Origin: Rhodospirillales bacterium
GTDB lineage: Bacteria; Pseudomonadota; Alphaproteobacteria; BOG-932; Roseiterribacteraceae
Length of the DNA stretch: 38,932 nt
NCBI GenBank assembly: GCA_028291345.1
Contig: JAQGIF010000361.1
Coordinates: 1-38,932 of the forward strand
Direction of reading: 5' to 3'
Made by a program: the position numbers and the translations under genes. Below are positions 24,261 through 32,956 of this stretch, piece after piece (positions within the stretch are counted from its first letter, which is position 1; every line of letters begins with the position of its first letter). Below the pieces are notes generated by a model. The model searched no databases, was not told the DNA's origin, and worked only from the letters and a program-made list of their open reading frames with translations.

Positions 24261-26642
24261 ATGAACAACACATCCCATCGCAGCAGAAATGACCCGGCGA
24301 ACCGTAAAACGAAATGGTTCGAATCGACGGCACTGGCGGGGGGAAAAGGTCTGGCGGTTTGGGCGCTAGCCGGCCTTGCGATACTCGCCATCGATCCCAG
24401 CGCCTATGCGCTTCCCGCGGGTGGAACGGTGTCGGCCGGGGTCGCCAGCATTGCCACTGGCATAAGTCAGGTCACGATCAATCAGTCTAGCCAGAATGCC
24501 GCGATCAACTGGCAAAGCTTCAGCATCGGGCAGGGTGAGGCCGTTCAGTTCCAGCAGCCAAACAGCAATTCGGTGGCGCTCAACCGCGTGCTCGGGGCGG
24601 AACCGTCGAGCATCCTGGGTAGCCTGTCGGCTAATGGAAAAGTCTTCCTGGTGAATCCCAATGGCATCCTGTTCGCGAAAGGGGCGCAGGTGAATGTCGC
24701 GGGGCTCGTTGCCTCAACCCTTGATATCGGCGACGCCGACTTCATGGCGGGGCATTATAAATTTGCCGGGACCAGCGATGGTAAGATTCTCAATCAGGGC
24801 GCCATTAACGCCGATGGCGGCTATGTCGCTCTGCTGGGCGCGGATGTCGGCAATGACGGGGTGATCACCGCCCGAATGGGAACGGTGGTGCTGGCTGCTG
24901 GCAGCGCCATGACGCTCGATGTCGCCGGGGACGGCTTGCTCAATGTCTCGGTCGATCAAGGTGCGGTGAATGCGCTCGTAAAAAACAACGGCCTGATCCG
25001 AGCAAATGGCGGACAGGTCGTGATGACCGCGAAGTCCGCCGGCCAGCTGCTCAAGACCGCGGTGAACAACACGGGCATCATCGAAGCGCAAACGATCGAA
25101 ATGCACAAAGGTACGATTAAGCTTCTCGGTGACAATCAAGATGGCGTGGTCAATGTAGCCGGGACGCTGGATGCCGGCGCTCCCAGCGGCGGCAACGGGG
25201 GTTCCATCGAAACGTCTGCCGCGCACGTGAATATCGCACCACACGCAAAAATTACCACCAGCGCCCCAAAGGGGCTGACGGGCACGTGGCTTATCGATCC
25301 TCTGGATTTCACCATCGGCGCAGGAGGTAACATTTCCGGCGCAACACTATCCGCTCTGCTGGTAACGAACAGCGTCGTCATCAGTACATCTACGGGGTCC
25401 GATGCCACGGTCGCCGGGACCCCTCCCGTGACGAGTCGTTTTTCGACGACACCCGGTAACGGCGACATCATCGTAAACGACGCGGTCAGCTGGACCGCAT
25501 CCTCGAACACAACCACTCTGACGCTGAACGCCGTTCGAGACGTGAACATCAACGCGGCAATTACCGCCACTAATGGAAATTTTGTGGTGTGTTGTGGGCG
25601 CGATATCAACGTGAGTGCTGCCGTTACGACAACCAATGGAAGCGTTCTGTTAAGTGCCGGAAACAACCTGAACTTGAATGCGGTCGGGGCGCTGACGACG
25701 ACCGACGGAAACATTACGTTATGCGCCGCGGTCGACATTAACGAGAAAGCGGCCATTACGCTGACCAGAAGCAGCACCATTCCTGCTCAAAGCCTCGGCC
25801 TGACGCCCGGTCTGGTACTGATTGCCGGCAATGGTGGTACGGGACCGGGCGTTGGCGGCGGCACACTGATTTTTGGGCCTCTCACCCCACCGATTACCGT
25901 CACCGGGCCGAATGCGCCGGTCGTCATTGATTACAATCCGGCATCTTACGCAGCGCCGACCGACTATTCACCTCACTTCACCTTAACCTTAGGCGCCACG
26001 CTGGCTCAACACATGTTGGTCTTCCCGGCCGGCGACAAGGTTTTCGACGGCACGACCAGTGCAACTCTCGCAGGATTTAAGAGCACCGCCGTCAGCGGGG
26101 TTCCTACGGGGGTCACTTTGGTTGCCGGTGCCGGCAGTACCGCCGTTTTCGATGCCGCGAACGTAGGACCAAACATCGGCATCACCTTCAGTGGCTATAC
26201 ACTTGCCGGCGTAAACGCGGCGAAATATGCCCTGGCGGCAAATTGCTGCGTTTCCGGACTTAGAACGAGCGGAGCTATCACCGCGCCCGTGCCGACACCG
26301 ACGCCGACACCCACACCGGCGCCGACACCGACGCCGACGCCAACGCCCACACCGGCGCCGACACCAACACCGACACCCACACCGACGCCGACACCGACGC
26401 CGACACCGACACCGACGCCGACGCCGACGCCGACACCGACAACGTCCCCCACGCCGACACCGCCGCCAGCATCCGTGCTGACGCCCCCTCTGCTTGCGAT
26501 ACCTCTGTTGCCGCCCCTGGCCGTCACATCTCCCAGGCCAGGCCTAAGCGTTCTCGGTGTCAGAATGCCGCTTCCGCCGCCGCCACCGCCAGTCTTCTCG
26601 CCACCGCCGCCCCTGCTTCCGCCTAAGCAAGATCGTTACTGA
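24261..26642 (+). CDS. TpsA exoprotein: filamentous-haemagglutinin-type TPS domain, YDG domain, Pro-Thr tail
   Basis: A 793-residue exoprotein starting at ATG 24261 with AAGGATATTCGCC upstream (an in-frame ATG 228 bp earlier lies inside tpsB and is not used). Residues 1-50 form an extended signal peptide ([12 protein letters not shown] start, AYA-L cleavage). The TPS domain follows at about 55-310: [36 protein letters not shown] with the NPNGI signature (132-136), and [12 protein letters not shown]. Next come four degenerate beta-helix repeats of about 25 residues with odd cysteines ([16 protein letters not shown]), a YDG/MBG-type domain ([14 protein letters not shown] to [10 protein letters not shown]), a 26287-26460 Pro-Thr repeat and a proline-rich end. 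It is small for a TpsA and lacks a known toxin domain, so adhesion or matrix roles are likely. Confidence 0.9.
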   Translation: MNNTSHRSRNDPANRKTKWFESTALAGGKGLAVWALAGLAILAIDPSAYALPAGGTVSAGVASIATGISQVTINQSSQNAAINWQSFSIGQGEAVQFQQPNSNSVALNRVLGAEPSSILGSLSANGKVFLVNPNGILFAKGAQVNVAGLVASTLDIGDADFMAGHYKFAGTSDGKILNQGAINADGGYVALLGADVGNDGVITARMGTVVLAAGSAMTLDVAGDGLLNVSVDQGAVNALVKNNGLIRANGGQVVMTAKSAGQLLKTAVNNTGIIEAQTIEMHKGTIKLLGDNQDGVVNVAGTLDAGAPSGGNGGSIETSAAHVNIAPHAKITTSAPKGLTGTWLIDPLDFTIGAGGNISGATLSALLVTNSVVISTSTGSDATVAGTPPVTSRFSTTPGNGDIIVNDAVSWTASSNTTTLTLNAVRDVNINAAITATNGNFVVCCGRDINVSAAVTTTNGSVLLSAGNNLNLNAVGALTTTDGNITLCAAVDINEKAAITLTRSSTIPAQSLGLTPGLVLIAGNGGTGPGVGGGTLIFGPLTPPITVTGPNAPVVIDYNPASYAAPTDYSPHFTLTLGATLAQHMLVFPAGDKVFDGTTSATLAGFKSTAVSGVPTGVTLVAGAGSTAVFDAANVGPNIGITFSGYTLAGVNAAKYALAANCCVSGLRTSGAITAPVPTPTPTPTPAPTPTPTPTPTPAPTPTPTPTPTPTPTPTPTPTPTPTPTPTTSPTPTPPPASVLTPPLLAIPLLPPLAVTSPRPGLSVLGVRMPLPPPPPPVFSPPPPLLPPKQDRY
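26287..26460 (+). repeat. Pro-Thr coding repeat (CCGACACCGACG-type)
   Basis: A run of ACACCG/ACGCCG hexamers about 175 bp long in the 3' part of the TpsA gene, encoding PTPTPT with interspersed PAP. Near-identical units make it prone to slippage and length change, and the encoded stalk would be extended and possibly glycosylated at Thr. Confidence 0.9.
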
Positions 26643-26668
26643 GTTACACGTCTGCTCGTGCGTTGAAA

Positions 26669-27457
26669 ATGGCGAGGAACATGAGGATCTTTGTGGAGAA
26701 CATTCGACTGTCTTTGATGCTGGCCATGCTAGCTGTGCTAGCAAGTCCAGCCCTTGCTTCGGCGCATGACGCTTCAAGCTTAGCTGCGGCCAGCGAGTCA
26801 ACGCCTGTCGGCACGGAGACGTCCGTTCGTGCCGCGCCGTTCACATCATCATCTCCGGCTGGTCAGCCGGGAAGGGCAAATTTTCTGGGGGAAATCGCCG
26901 CGCCAGATGCGCGGCGCGTGGCGGACTGGGTGATGGCATCGGACGATAACAAAGGTTTGCCGTTCCTAATCATCGACAAGATCCAGGCGAAAGTCTTTGT
27001 CTTCAATAGTGCTGGGCAACTGCGCGGCGCGACCGTCGCGCTTTTGGGCAAGGCCCATGGCGATGATACCGTGCCAGGCATCGGTAGCCGAAAATTATCG
27101 ACCATACGCCCGGAGGAGCGAACGACACCGGCAGGCCGGTTCGTGGCGGCCCTGGGGCATGATTTCCAGCAGGATATTCTCTGGATCGATTACGATGCTT
27201 CCATTTCTCTGCATCGTGTGATCAAGGGAGCCCCCGGCGACCATCGATTGCAGCGATTGGCGTCCGCATCCCCGCTCGACAGACGAATTTCCTATGGCTG
27301 CGTCAACGTCCCCGTGAAATTTTACGATGACGTCGTGGTCGAAACACTCACCGATACAACGGGCATCGTTTATATCCTGCCGGAAATTAGAACGATCCAA
27401 GACGTCTTTTCTATGCCCCGGGGCCCTGACGGTGCCATCGACCAAGATGCACCCTGA
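26669..27457 (+). CDS. L,D-transpeptidase-like protein (YkuD fold)
   Basis: An exported protein of 262 residues from ATG 26669; the start is uncertain because TTG 26663 and ATG 26681 are also in frame and none has an ideal ribosome-binding site. A signal peptide (RLSLMLAMLAVLASPALASA) is clear. The C-terminal half resembles the YkuD catalytic fold: His182 in LHRVIKG and RRISYGCVNVP with Cys211, the expected His-...-S-x-G-C pair. Such enzymes cross-link peptidoglycan or attach proteins to it. The insert between the two motifs is short. It lies 27 bp after the TpsA gene on the same strand, which suggests co-transcription and perhaps a role in preparing the wall for the exoprotein; that link is inference. 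Confidence 0.78.
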   Translation: MARNMRIFVENIRLSLMLAMLAVLASPALASAHDASSLAAASESTPVGTETSVRAAPFTSSSPAGQPGRANFLGEIAAPDARRVADWVMASDDNKGLPFLIIDKIQAKVFVFNSAGQLRGATVALLGKAHGDDTVPGIGSRKLSTIRPEERTTPAGRFVAALGHDFQQDILWIDYDASISLHRVIKGAPGDHRLQRLASASPLDRRISYGCVNVPVKFYDDVVVETLTDTTGIVYILPEIRTIQDVFSMPRGPDGAIDQDAP

Positions 27458-27504
27458 AGTCACTGAACAACACCAACGGCCGGACATTCGACATTCGCGC
27501 CGTC

Positions 27505-27530
27505 TGAGGGCCGGGCGTCAACGGCCCTCA
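27505..27530 (+). terminator. Stem-loop after the L,D-transpeptidase gene
   Basis: TGAGGGCC, ten bases, GGCCCTCA: an 8-bp perfect stem 48 bp after the stop codon. There is no T run, so it is terminator-like at best. Confidence 0.4.
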
Positions 27531-28207
27531 CGCGCTCGGCAAACGCGGCGGGGATCGCACCCGCGATCATCGGCTTGCACCTCGTATAGTTGTCAATTGG
27601 GCGTCGCGAACCGGATCGGGCCAGCGGCCCGTAATACACCGCGCTCTCGCCCCGTTCGCGCCGGTCACAGCCGGGCAACGCCGAAGACCGCGGAAGAGTT
27701 CGGGATGCGTTGTTAGTGTTTCAGCCGAGCACACGACGAGTTCTGTGTTTGCTATCAGCCCCATGGCGGAAGGTCACATCTAGTGGATTTCTCGAATATG
27801 ACCGTCCCTCGTTCCGGTCCGCCGATGCGCTGAGGCGAAGCCGCGCTGCGGAACCGGGATCGCCGCCACAAATTCATCGCGTTGGGGCGCTTCGCCGTAC
27901 AGGCCAAACACCCGGAGCCGACCGTTCCATTCCACCGCCCAAGCGCGGAGATCGGACTCAGGTTCTTGAACATCGCGTGCTGGAAATACCCGTCGGCGAG
28001 CACTGCTAAGCACACGCGCTCCCACCTAGCGGTCTCTTGCATGAAATACTGGAGTCTCGGATGCCCAATCGACGTCGAGGAGTTGGCCAAGCATCAGGAA
28101 ATTTGCCGGCTCGAACCACTTTCCATGCCGGCGTTCGTGATCAAACGAGCGAAAGAAGCAAAAGCGCTAGACTTGGAAATAGGCAAGCTGAGCGACCCTT
28201 TGATCGT

Positions 28208-28237
28208 CCTACGACGGCATCGCGACGCCGTCGTAGG
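28208..28237. repeat. Perfect hairpin CCTACGACGGC...GCCGTCGTAGG
   Basis: Eleven-base perfect arms and an eight-base loop in a gene-poor region, with no T run on either strand. It may be a small-RNA terminator, a REP-like element or a leftover mobile-element end. Confidence 0.55.
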
Positions 28238-28780
28238 TTAATGAACCTCCTGCAATCGGATAACACGCGTGAACTCTGTTGTAGCTTTGCACAGCAAGTT
28301 TTCGCATCGCAGCGCTGGTCGCTACCTTGGCCTTGCATGCGACCGTGCGGAGCAGTCGCTCATCCTTGCTAACGCAGTGCCCGGCTGTATCGGGGAGCAT
28401 TGTAATGATCGAGATATCATTTTCGAGCCGCGCCTTTGTCGTTGCACGGACGACATGCCCTGACCTTAGATGAAAGCCTCCCGCCAGAGTACCTTCAGGC
28501 ACGAAGTTACGCGCGACGACATGATCGCTAGTCGCGGTACTCCGCTCAAGGTCCAAGCCGAAATAGGCGCACTTGGACCCAGGGAGCGCGACCGGCTTGT
28601 CTGGGTTGATGGCGAGGAGATCATCGCCGGATAAATCGTCGCTCACAACACCCCCGGCGTCGGATCGCTCTCGCTCGTTACAGGCACGTACAGCCTATCG
28701 CATTACGGTCGACCCAAGGAAATTGATCCGATCGAACTACACTGCCAAGCTGCGGCGCTCAGTGATAAGCTGCGGAGCGG

Positions 28781-28809
28781 AAAAAAGGGCCTCACTGCGG
28801 AGGCCCTTT
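28781..28809 (-). terminator. Rho-independent terminator of the peroxiredoxin gene
   Basis: On the minus strand AAAGGGCCTC, CGCAGT, GAGGCCCTTT runs into TTTTTT. A perfect 10-bp GC-rich stem followed by a T tract is a textbook intrinsic terminator, about 65-90 bp after the peroxiredoxin stop. Confidence 0.9.
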
Positions 28810-28829
28810 CCATCGTTTTTCACCGGCTT

Positions 28830-28850
28830 GCAAAACGCCCCGCGTTTTGC
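28830..28850 (-). terminator. Second hairpin behind the peroxiredoxin gene
   Basis: GCAAAACGC, CCC, GCGTTTTGC: a perfect 9-bp stem with a three-base loop, 23 bp after the peroxiredoxin stop and before the strong terminator. It has no T run and probably protects the 3' end of the message. Confidence 0.6.
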
Positions 28851-28872
28851 AGCTCGATTTCCGGTAAGTCCT

Positions 28873-29418
28873 TCAAGCAGCAGGTTTTAAAACCTCTTCG
28901 CCCTTCTTCCAGTTGCACGGGCAGAGCTCACCTGTCTGGAAGGCGTCGAGCAGGCGCAGCGTCTCGTTCGGATTGCGGCCGACGTCGAGGCCGTTGACCG
29001 AGACATGCTGGATCGTGCCGTCCGGATCGACGATGAAGGTCGCGCGGAGCGCCACGCCCTCGACCGGGTCGAGAATGCCGAGCGCGTTCGACAGTTCGCG
29101 CTTCACGTCGGCCAGCATCGGGAACGGCAGGTTTTTCAGGTCTTCATGGTGGGTCCGCCACGCATGATGGACGAACTCATTGTCGGTCGAGGCGCCGAGG
29201 ATCTGGGCGTCGCGATCGGTGAACTCGCTGTTCAGCTTGCCGAAAGCGGCGATCTCGGTCGGGCAGACAAAGGTGAAATCCTTCGGCCAGAAGAACACGA
29301 CCAGCCACTTACCCTTGTAGGTGTCGTTGGTAATGGTCGGGAACGGCACTTTCGGGTGATCGAGGGTAGTGGTCGCGGAGAGAGAGAATTGGGGGAACTG
29401 GCTGCCAGGGGCGAGCAT
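28873..29418 (-). CDS. AhpC-type 2-Cys peroxiredoxin
   Basis: A 181-residue thiol peroxidase that reduces hydrogen peroxide and organic hydroperoxides. The peroxidatic Cys52 sits in DFTFVCPTE, a conserved Arg is in the GVALRATFIVDP strand, and the C-terminal resolving cysteine is in TGELCPCNW (Cys166/Cys168). Typical length and motifs for bacterial AhpC/Prx1 proteins. AGGAG precedes the start by 6-7 bases. The palindrome at 29430-29444 directly abuts this ribosome-binding site, which suggests control by a Fur-family protein. No reductase gene (AhpD or AhpF) is adjacent. Confidence 0.92.
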   Translation of the reverse strand: MLAPGSQFPQFSLSATTTLDHPKVPFPTITNDTYKGKWLVVFFWPKDFTFVCPTEIAAFGKLNSEFTDRDAQILGASTDNEFVHHAWRTHHEDLKNLPFPMLADVKRELSNALGILDPVEGVALRATFIVDPDGTIQHVSVNGLDVGRNPNETLRLLDAFQTGELCPCNWKKGEEVLKPAA

Positions 29419-29429
29419 CGGTGAACTCC

Positions 29430-29444
29430 TTAGAACTATTCTAA
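29430..29444 (-). promoter_or_regulatory. Irr/ICE- or PerR-like palindrome TTAGAA-N3-TTCTAA before the peroxiredoxin gene
   Basis: On the minus strand the DNA reads TTTAGAATAGTTCTAAGGAG just before the start codon. TTAGAA and TTCTAA are perfect arms. The shape is that of the iron control element bound by Irr (TTTAGAA...TTCTAAA) and resembles Per boxes of the same Fur superfamily. It ends at the ribosome-binding site, so a bound protein would block transcription start or early elongation. Confidence 0.6.
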
Positions 29445-29596
29445 ACTATCCATCCGAACATCGGGGTTCGGCGCGCCGCAGTCAAGAGCAATTGCGAATT
29501 ACTCGCAATATAATCTCTGGAATATGAAAATACCATTGTCTCCTCACCGAAAAGCCAGTAACCGAGACCGGCTAACCAAACCTGAGGGGAATGTCG

Positions 29597-30397
29597 ATGG
29601 CGCTCGAACTGGCAGGCAAGCGTGTGCTCGTGACCGGTAGCAGTTCCGGAATTGGCGAAGGCATCGCCAAACGCATGGCGCACGAGGGTGTCAGGCTGGT
29701 GGTCCATGGCCGCGATAACGAACGGACCGAGCGGGTGGCGGCCGAAATTCGCGCCACCGGCGCCGAAGTCCATACCGCCGTCGGCGATCTGTCCAAAGAC
29801 GATCAGGCCGAAGCCGTGGCCGACGCAGTGGAAGCCGCAGTGGGCGGCGTGGATATTCTGGTCAACAACGCCGGCGGCACGGCATCCGGCGGCGGGTACG
29901 GCGCCTGGCTCGATGCTACGCCGGAGGACTGGATTGCGGCCTATCAGGGCAACGTCGTCGCCACCGTCCGCATGATCCGGCGCTTCGTACCGGGCATGAA
30001 GGCGGCGGGATGGGGGCGCATCATTCAGATCGCCAGCATCGTCGGCCATCGCCCTCCGACGGTCATCCCCGACTATGCCGGGGCCAAGGCCGCCCTGCTG
30101 AACCTGACGGTCGGCCTGTCCAAGACCCTCTCCAACACGGGCATCACCGTGAACTCAATCACCCCAGGACTGATCCTGACGCCGGCCACCGAAGCTTGGC
30201 TGCGCAATCTGGCAAAACAGTTCGGCTGGGGCGAGGAATGGGCCGATATCGAAAAGCGCGCCCTGGCCGAATTCGTGCCGAACGACTGCGGCCGCATCGG
30301 CCAGCCGGAGGATATCGCCCATGCGGTGATGTATCTCGCCAGCCCGCAGGCCGGCTTCGTCACCGGCACAGACATGATGGTCACCGGTTCAAATTAG
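29597..30397 (+). CDS. SDR oxidoreductase (3-oxoacyl-ACP reductase-like)
   Basis: A 266-residue classical SDR. GAGGGG lies seven bases before ATG 29597, better spaced than for the in-frame ATG at 29591. Motifs: TGSSSGIG (13-20), Arg39 in VHGRDNE pointing to NADP(H), NNAGG (90-94), Ser147, Tyr160-x3-Lys164 and the C-terminal YLASPQAGFVTGTDMMVTG typical of FabG-like enzymes. It faces away from the peroxiredoxin gene. The substrate is not evident; it may serve the same catabolic network as the SDR at 17999. Confidence 0.9.
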   Translation: MALELAGKRVLVTGSSSGIGEGIAKRMAHEGVRLVVHGRDNERTERVAAEIRATGAEVHTAVGDLSKDDQAEAVADAVEAAVGGVDILVNNAGGTASGGGYGAWLDATPEDWIAAYQGNVVATVRMIRRFVPGMKAAGWGRIIQIASIVGHRPPTVIPDYAGAKAALLNLTVGLSKTLSNTGITVNSITPGLILTPATEAWLRNLAKQFGWGEEWADIEKRALAEFVPNDCGRIGQPEDIAHAVMYLASPQAGFVTGTDMMVTGSN

Positions 30398-30446
30398 CGC
30401 GCCAATGCGCAAAAATCGATGCGTCAATTAACATGGGAGGCCGCGC

Positions 30447-30716
30447 TTACGGCCAGTCTAGCCCCGAATAATAGATTCGGATGATTTCGAAGGCGGAATC
30501 ACTCGCCCGATAAACGGCGATATAGGGCAGCGGCGCGAGTACCAACTCGCGGCGTCCTCGCAGGCGGCTACCCTTCCACGAAGGAAACTCGCCGAGTGAG
30601 ATGGCAGCCGTAGAGCGTCTGGATCACCTCACCGGCGGCTACTGGATCGTTCTCGCTGATATGTTCAAAAATGCGGTCGAGATCTAGGCGGCCTGTCTAG
30701 CCCACCGTATCTCCAT
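30447..30716 (-). pseudogene. ParE/RelE-type toxin gene, frameshifted
   Basis: Three minus-strand frames in order rebuild a toxin of about 90 residues. ATG 30716 gives MEIRWARQAA and then a stop. Another frame continues DLDRIFEHISENDPVAAGEVIQTL. A third gives GRRELVLAPLPYIAVYR, then FEIIRIYYSGLDWP and TAA at 30447. This follows the ParE pattern (WTRRALADLDRIFxHI, then G(T)RELVVxGxPYIVAYRV, then VEILRVxHGARxWP). At least two frameshifts inactivate it. Its start overlaps the 3' end of the antitoxin gene, the usual layout. Confidence 0.8.
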
Positions 30717-30981
30717 CAAGCTCCACGAAGACGCCGGACCCGCGCGCCACCCCTGAGTGAGTCAGGGAATTACCTCGACCAAGTTCGGCCTCGCCAAGTT
30801 GGACGGCGGCGATGAAGCGGACTTCTTCGCTCGGAAAGCGGCTGAACATTTCCCCAGCAACCTCCCCAACATCGCGGCCAGCCTGCGCCGCAATCTGAAT
30901 CACTTGGTTTTCTTGATGGGGCGTGAGGTCGACATACAAGTCTAATCTACCCTTTACAAAGATCCATGTCGGTTTTGACAT
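30697..30981 (-). CDS. ParD-like antitoxin (orphaned)
   Basis: A 94-residue frame, still open. The recognisable antitoxin part starts near VDLTPHQENQVIQIAAQAGRD and continues with EMFSRFPSEE and AAVQLGEAELGRGNSLTH, in the style of LTPEQ-type antitoxins of ParE/RelE systems. A TTG at 30939 behind AAGGGTAG is a possible true start, which would give about 80 residues beginning at this conserved section. It overlaps the start of the decayed toxin. The last 20 residues look unlike relatives, so it too may be eroding. It may still repress its own promoter, but no active toxin remains here. Confidence 0.6.
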   Translation of the reverse strand: MSKPTWIFVKGRLDLYVDLTPHQENQVIQIAAQAGRDVGEVAGEMFSRFPSEEVRFIAAVQLGEAELGRGNSLTHSGVARGSGVFVELDGDTVG

Positions 30982-30990
30982 GGTGACCGC

Positions 30991-31407
30991 TCAACGCGCG
31001 AACAACTGGCCCATATCGGCGAAGGCCTTGAATTCCAGCGCGTTGCCGGCAGGGTCGAGGAAGAACATCGTCGCCTGTTCACCCACCTCACCCTTGAATC
31101 TGATATGGGGATCGATGACGAAGCACGTGCCGGCAGTAGTCAGCCGGCCGGCCAGTGCCTGCCAGTCCGCCAAGGTCAGCACCACACCGAAATGCGGTAC
31201 CGGCACCGTATGGCCGTCGACCGCGTTGGCGAGAGGCCGATGGCGCTCACCTGGTGCCAGATGGGCGACGATCTGATGACCGAACAGGTCGAAATCGATC
31301 CAATCGTCCGAACTGCGCCCCTCGGGACAACCGAGCAGGCCGCCGTAGAATTCCCGGGCCTTGGCAAGGTCGTCGACCGGGAAGGCCATATGAAAAGGTG
31401 TGAGCAT
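30991..31407 (-). CDS. VOC (glyoxalase-like) family protein
   Basis: A 138-residue single VOC domain protein: [23 protein letters not shown], a [15 protein letters not shown] strand, [19 protein letters not shown] and [15 protein letters not shown]. His6, His75 and Glu127 occupy the usual metal positions. The [10 protein letters not shown] ending is typical of uncharacterised dioxygenase-like VOC proteins. It is the third gene of the Rieske oxygenase-MatB operon, 19 bp after the ligase, so it may process a product of that pathway. Its own reaction is unknown. Confidence 0.88.
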   Translation of the reverse strand: MLTPFHMAFPVDDLAKAREFYGGLLGCPEGRSSDDWIDFDLFGHQIVAHLAPGERHRPLANAVDGHTVPVPHFGVVLTLADWQALAGRLTTAGTCFVIDPHIRFKGEVGEQATMFFLDPAGNALEFKAFADMGQLFAR

Positions 31408-31426
31408 CGTTCTCGAAACCGTAGAA

Positions 31427-32953
31427 TCACCTGCCGGGCTGATAAAGCCCCTGATGCATATCCCGTAAAATATTTTTCTGCACCTTGCCCATCGTGTTGC
31501 GCGGCAAGGCGTCGACGAAGATCACCCGCTTGGGCTGCTTATATTTGGCCAGCCGGTCGCTAAGCTGGCGCAGCACCTCCGCCTCGGTCATGCTCGCGCC
31601 GGACTTGAGCGTCACGACAGCGGTGACGCACTCACCGAAATCGGGGTGCGGCACGCCGATCACAGCAGATTCGTCCACGCCTGCCAGGGCATCGATTTCG
31701 CTCTCGATCTCCTTGGGATAGACGTTGAAGCCGCCGCTGATCACCAGGTCCTTGCCGCGGCCGACGATCGAGACATAGCCGGCAGCGTCGATCACGCCGA
31801 GATCGCCGGTGATGAAGAACCCATCCGCCCGGCACTCGGCGGCGGTCCTCTCCGGCATCCGCCAATAGCCCTTGAAGACGTTGCGCCCCCGCACCTCGAT
31901 CATGCCGATCTCACCCTGCGGCAAGGCCTTGCCGGTACCGGGATCGGTGATGCGGAGATCGACCCCCGGCAGCGGCGGCCCGACCGAGCCGGCCACCCGA
32001 TCACCCTCGTAGGGGTTCGACGTGTTCATATTGGTCTCGGTCATGCCGTAGCGCTCCAGCACGGCATGACCGGTACGCGCCCGCCATTCGGCATGGGTTT
32101 CGGCCAGCAGCGGTGCGGAGCCGGAGATAAACAGGCGAATATGCGCCGTCGCTTCCCGCGTCAGCCGGGCATCCTGCAGCAGCCGCACATAAAAGGTCGG
32201 CACCCCCATCATCGTCGTCGCTTCGGGCAGGAAGCGGAATATCTGATCGGCATCGAGCTTGGCCAGAAAGATCATGCTGCCGCCCGCCATCAAGGTGACG
32301 TTGCAGGCGACGAACAGGCCGTGCGTATGGAAGATCGGCAAAGCGTGCAGCAGAACGTCCTGGCGCGTGAAGCGCCAGACCTGTTTCAGGGTCTCCGCGT
32401 TCGACGCTAGGTTGCCATGGCTCAGCATCGCCCCTTTCGAGCGGCCGGTGGTGCCCGAGGTATAGAGGATAGCCGCCAGATCATTCTCTACGCAGTCGAC
32501 ATCGGCGAAATCCCCCATCACCATACGCGCTCGTTCCGGCAGGGTTCCAGCCTCCCCGTCCACACCAAGCGTCAAGGTCGTGCCGACACCCCGTCCTTCG
32601 GCCAGCGCGCCCACCTCCCCTTCCCGCTCCGGCGCGCACACCATCACGCGAGGCTCTGAATCGCCGATGAAATAATCCAGTTCGGCCAGGGTATAGGCAG
32701 GGTTCAGCGGCAGATAGATCGCGCCCAGCCGCAGGCAGGCGAGATAGAGGATGATCGCCTCCGGGCTTTTCTCGACCTGCACCGCCACCCGGTCACCGAA
32801 CGCCACTCCGCAGGCGCACAGCACATTGGCGTAGCGCCCGGACAAGTCGAACAGATCGCCATAGGTGATCGTCCGCCCGCCGGCGGTCTTGATGAAGCTG
32901 CGGTCGTTGCCCGGCCCGGCGGCGCGAAACTTCGCGAAAAGATTACCGTCCAT
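31427..32953 (-). CDS. matB: Malonyl-CoA synthetase (malonate-CoA ligase)
   Basis: A 508-residue ANL-superfamily acyl-CoA synthetase that matches MatB along its length. The AMP-binding P-loop is [14 protein letters not shown]; further MatB-like stretches are [63 protein letters not shown] and [18 protein letters not shown], with a catalytic Lys in PRNTMGKVQ near the end. MatB makes malonyl-CoA (or methylmalonyl-CoA) from the free acid, ATP and CoA in the cytoplasm. It lies 3 bp after the Rieske oxygenase gene, so the two are one operon. A broader dicarboxylate specificity cannot be excluded. Confidence 0.88.
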   Translation of the reverse strand: MDGNLFAKFRAAGPGNDRSFIKTAGGRTITYGDLFDLSGRYANVLCACGVAFGDRVAVQVEKSPEAIILYLACLRLGAIYLPLNPAYTLAELDYFIGDSEPRVMVCAPEREGEVGALAEGRGVGTTLTLGVDGEAGTLPERARMVMGDFADVDCVENDLAAILYTSGTTGRSKGAMLSHGNLASNAETLKQVWRFTRQDVLLHALPIFHTHGLFVACNVTLMAGGSMIFLAKLDADQIFRFLPEATTMMGVPTFYVRLLQDARLTREATAHIRLFISGSAPLLAETHAEWRARTGHAVLERYGMTETNMNTSNPYEGDRVAGSVGPPLPGVDLRITDPGTGKALPQGEIGMIEVRGRNVFKGYWRMPERTAAECRADGFFITGDLGVIDAAGYVSIVGRGKDLVISGGFNVYPKEIESEIDALAGVDESAVIGVPHPDFGECVTAVVTLKSGASMTEAEVLRQLSDRLAKYKQPKRVIFVDALPRNTMGKVQKNILRDMHQGLYQPGR

Positions 32954-32956
32954 CGA

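Larger units (their letters stand above)
27458..28872. other. Gene-poor region of 1.4 kb
   Basis: Short overlapping frames on both strands, none with a domain or a ribosome-binding site I can support. It contains hairpins at 27505-27530 and 28208-28237 and the peroxiredoxin terminators at 28781-28850. A minus-strand frame of 145 codons (28209-28646) has a plausible length but unfamiliar composition and no recognisable motif. The area probably holds degraded genes. Confidence 0.5.

Noticed and set aside
26287-26460. Possible CRISPR or non-coding repeat
   Set aside because: It is in frame inside the TpsA gene and encodes a Pro-Thr stalk.
28470-28634. Plus-strand small frame ending in DRLVWVDGEEIIAG
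   Set aside because: Looks protein-like near its end but is short, without a ribosome-binding site or a known family.
28209-28646. Minus-strand 145-codon open frame
   Set aside because: No recognisable domain, no ribosome-binding site, and its end overlaps the palindrome at 28208-28237; not called as a gene.
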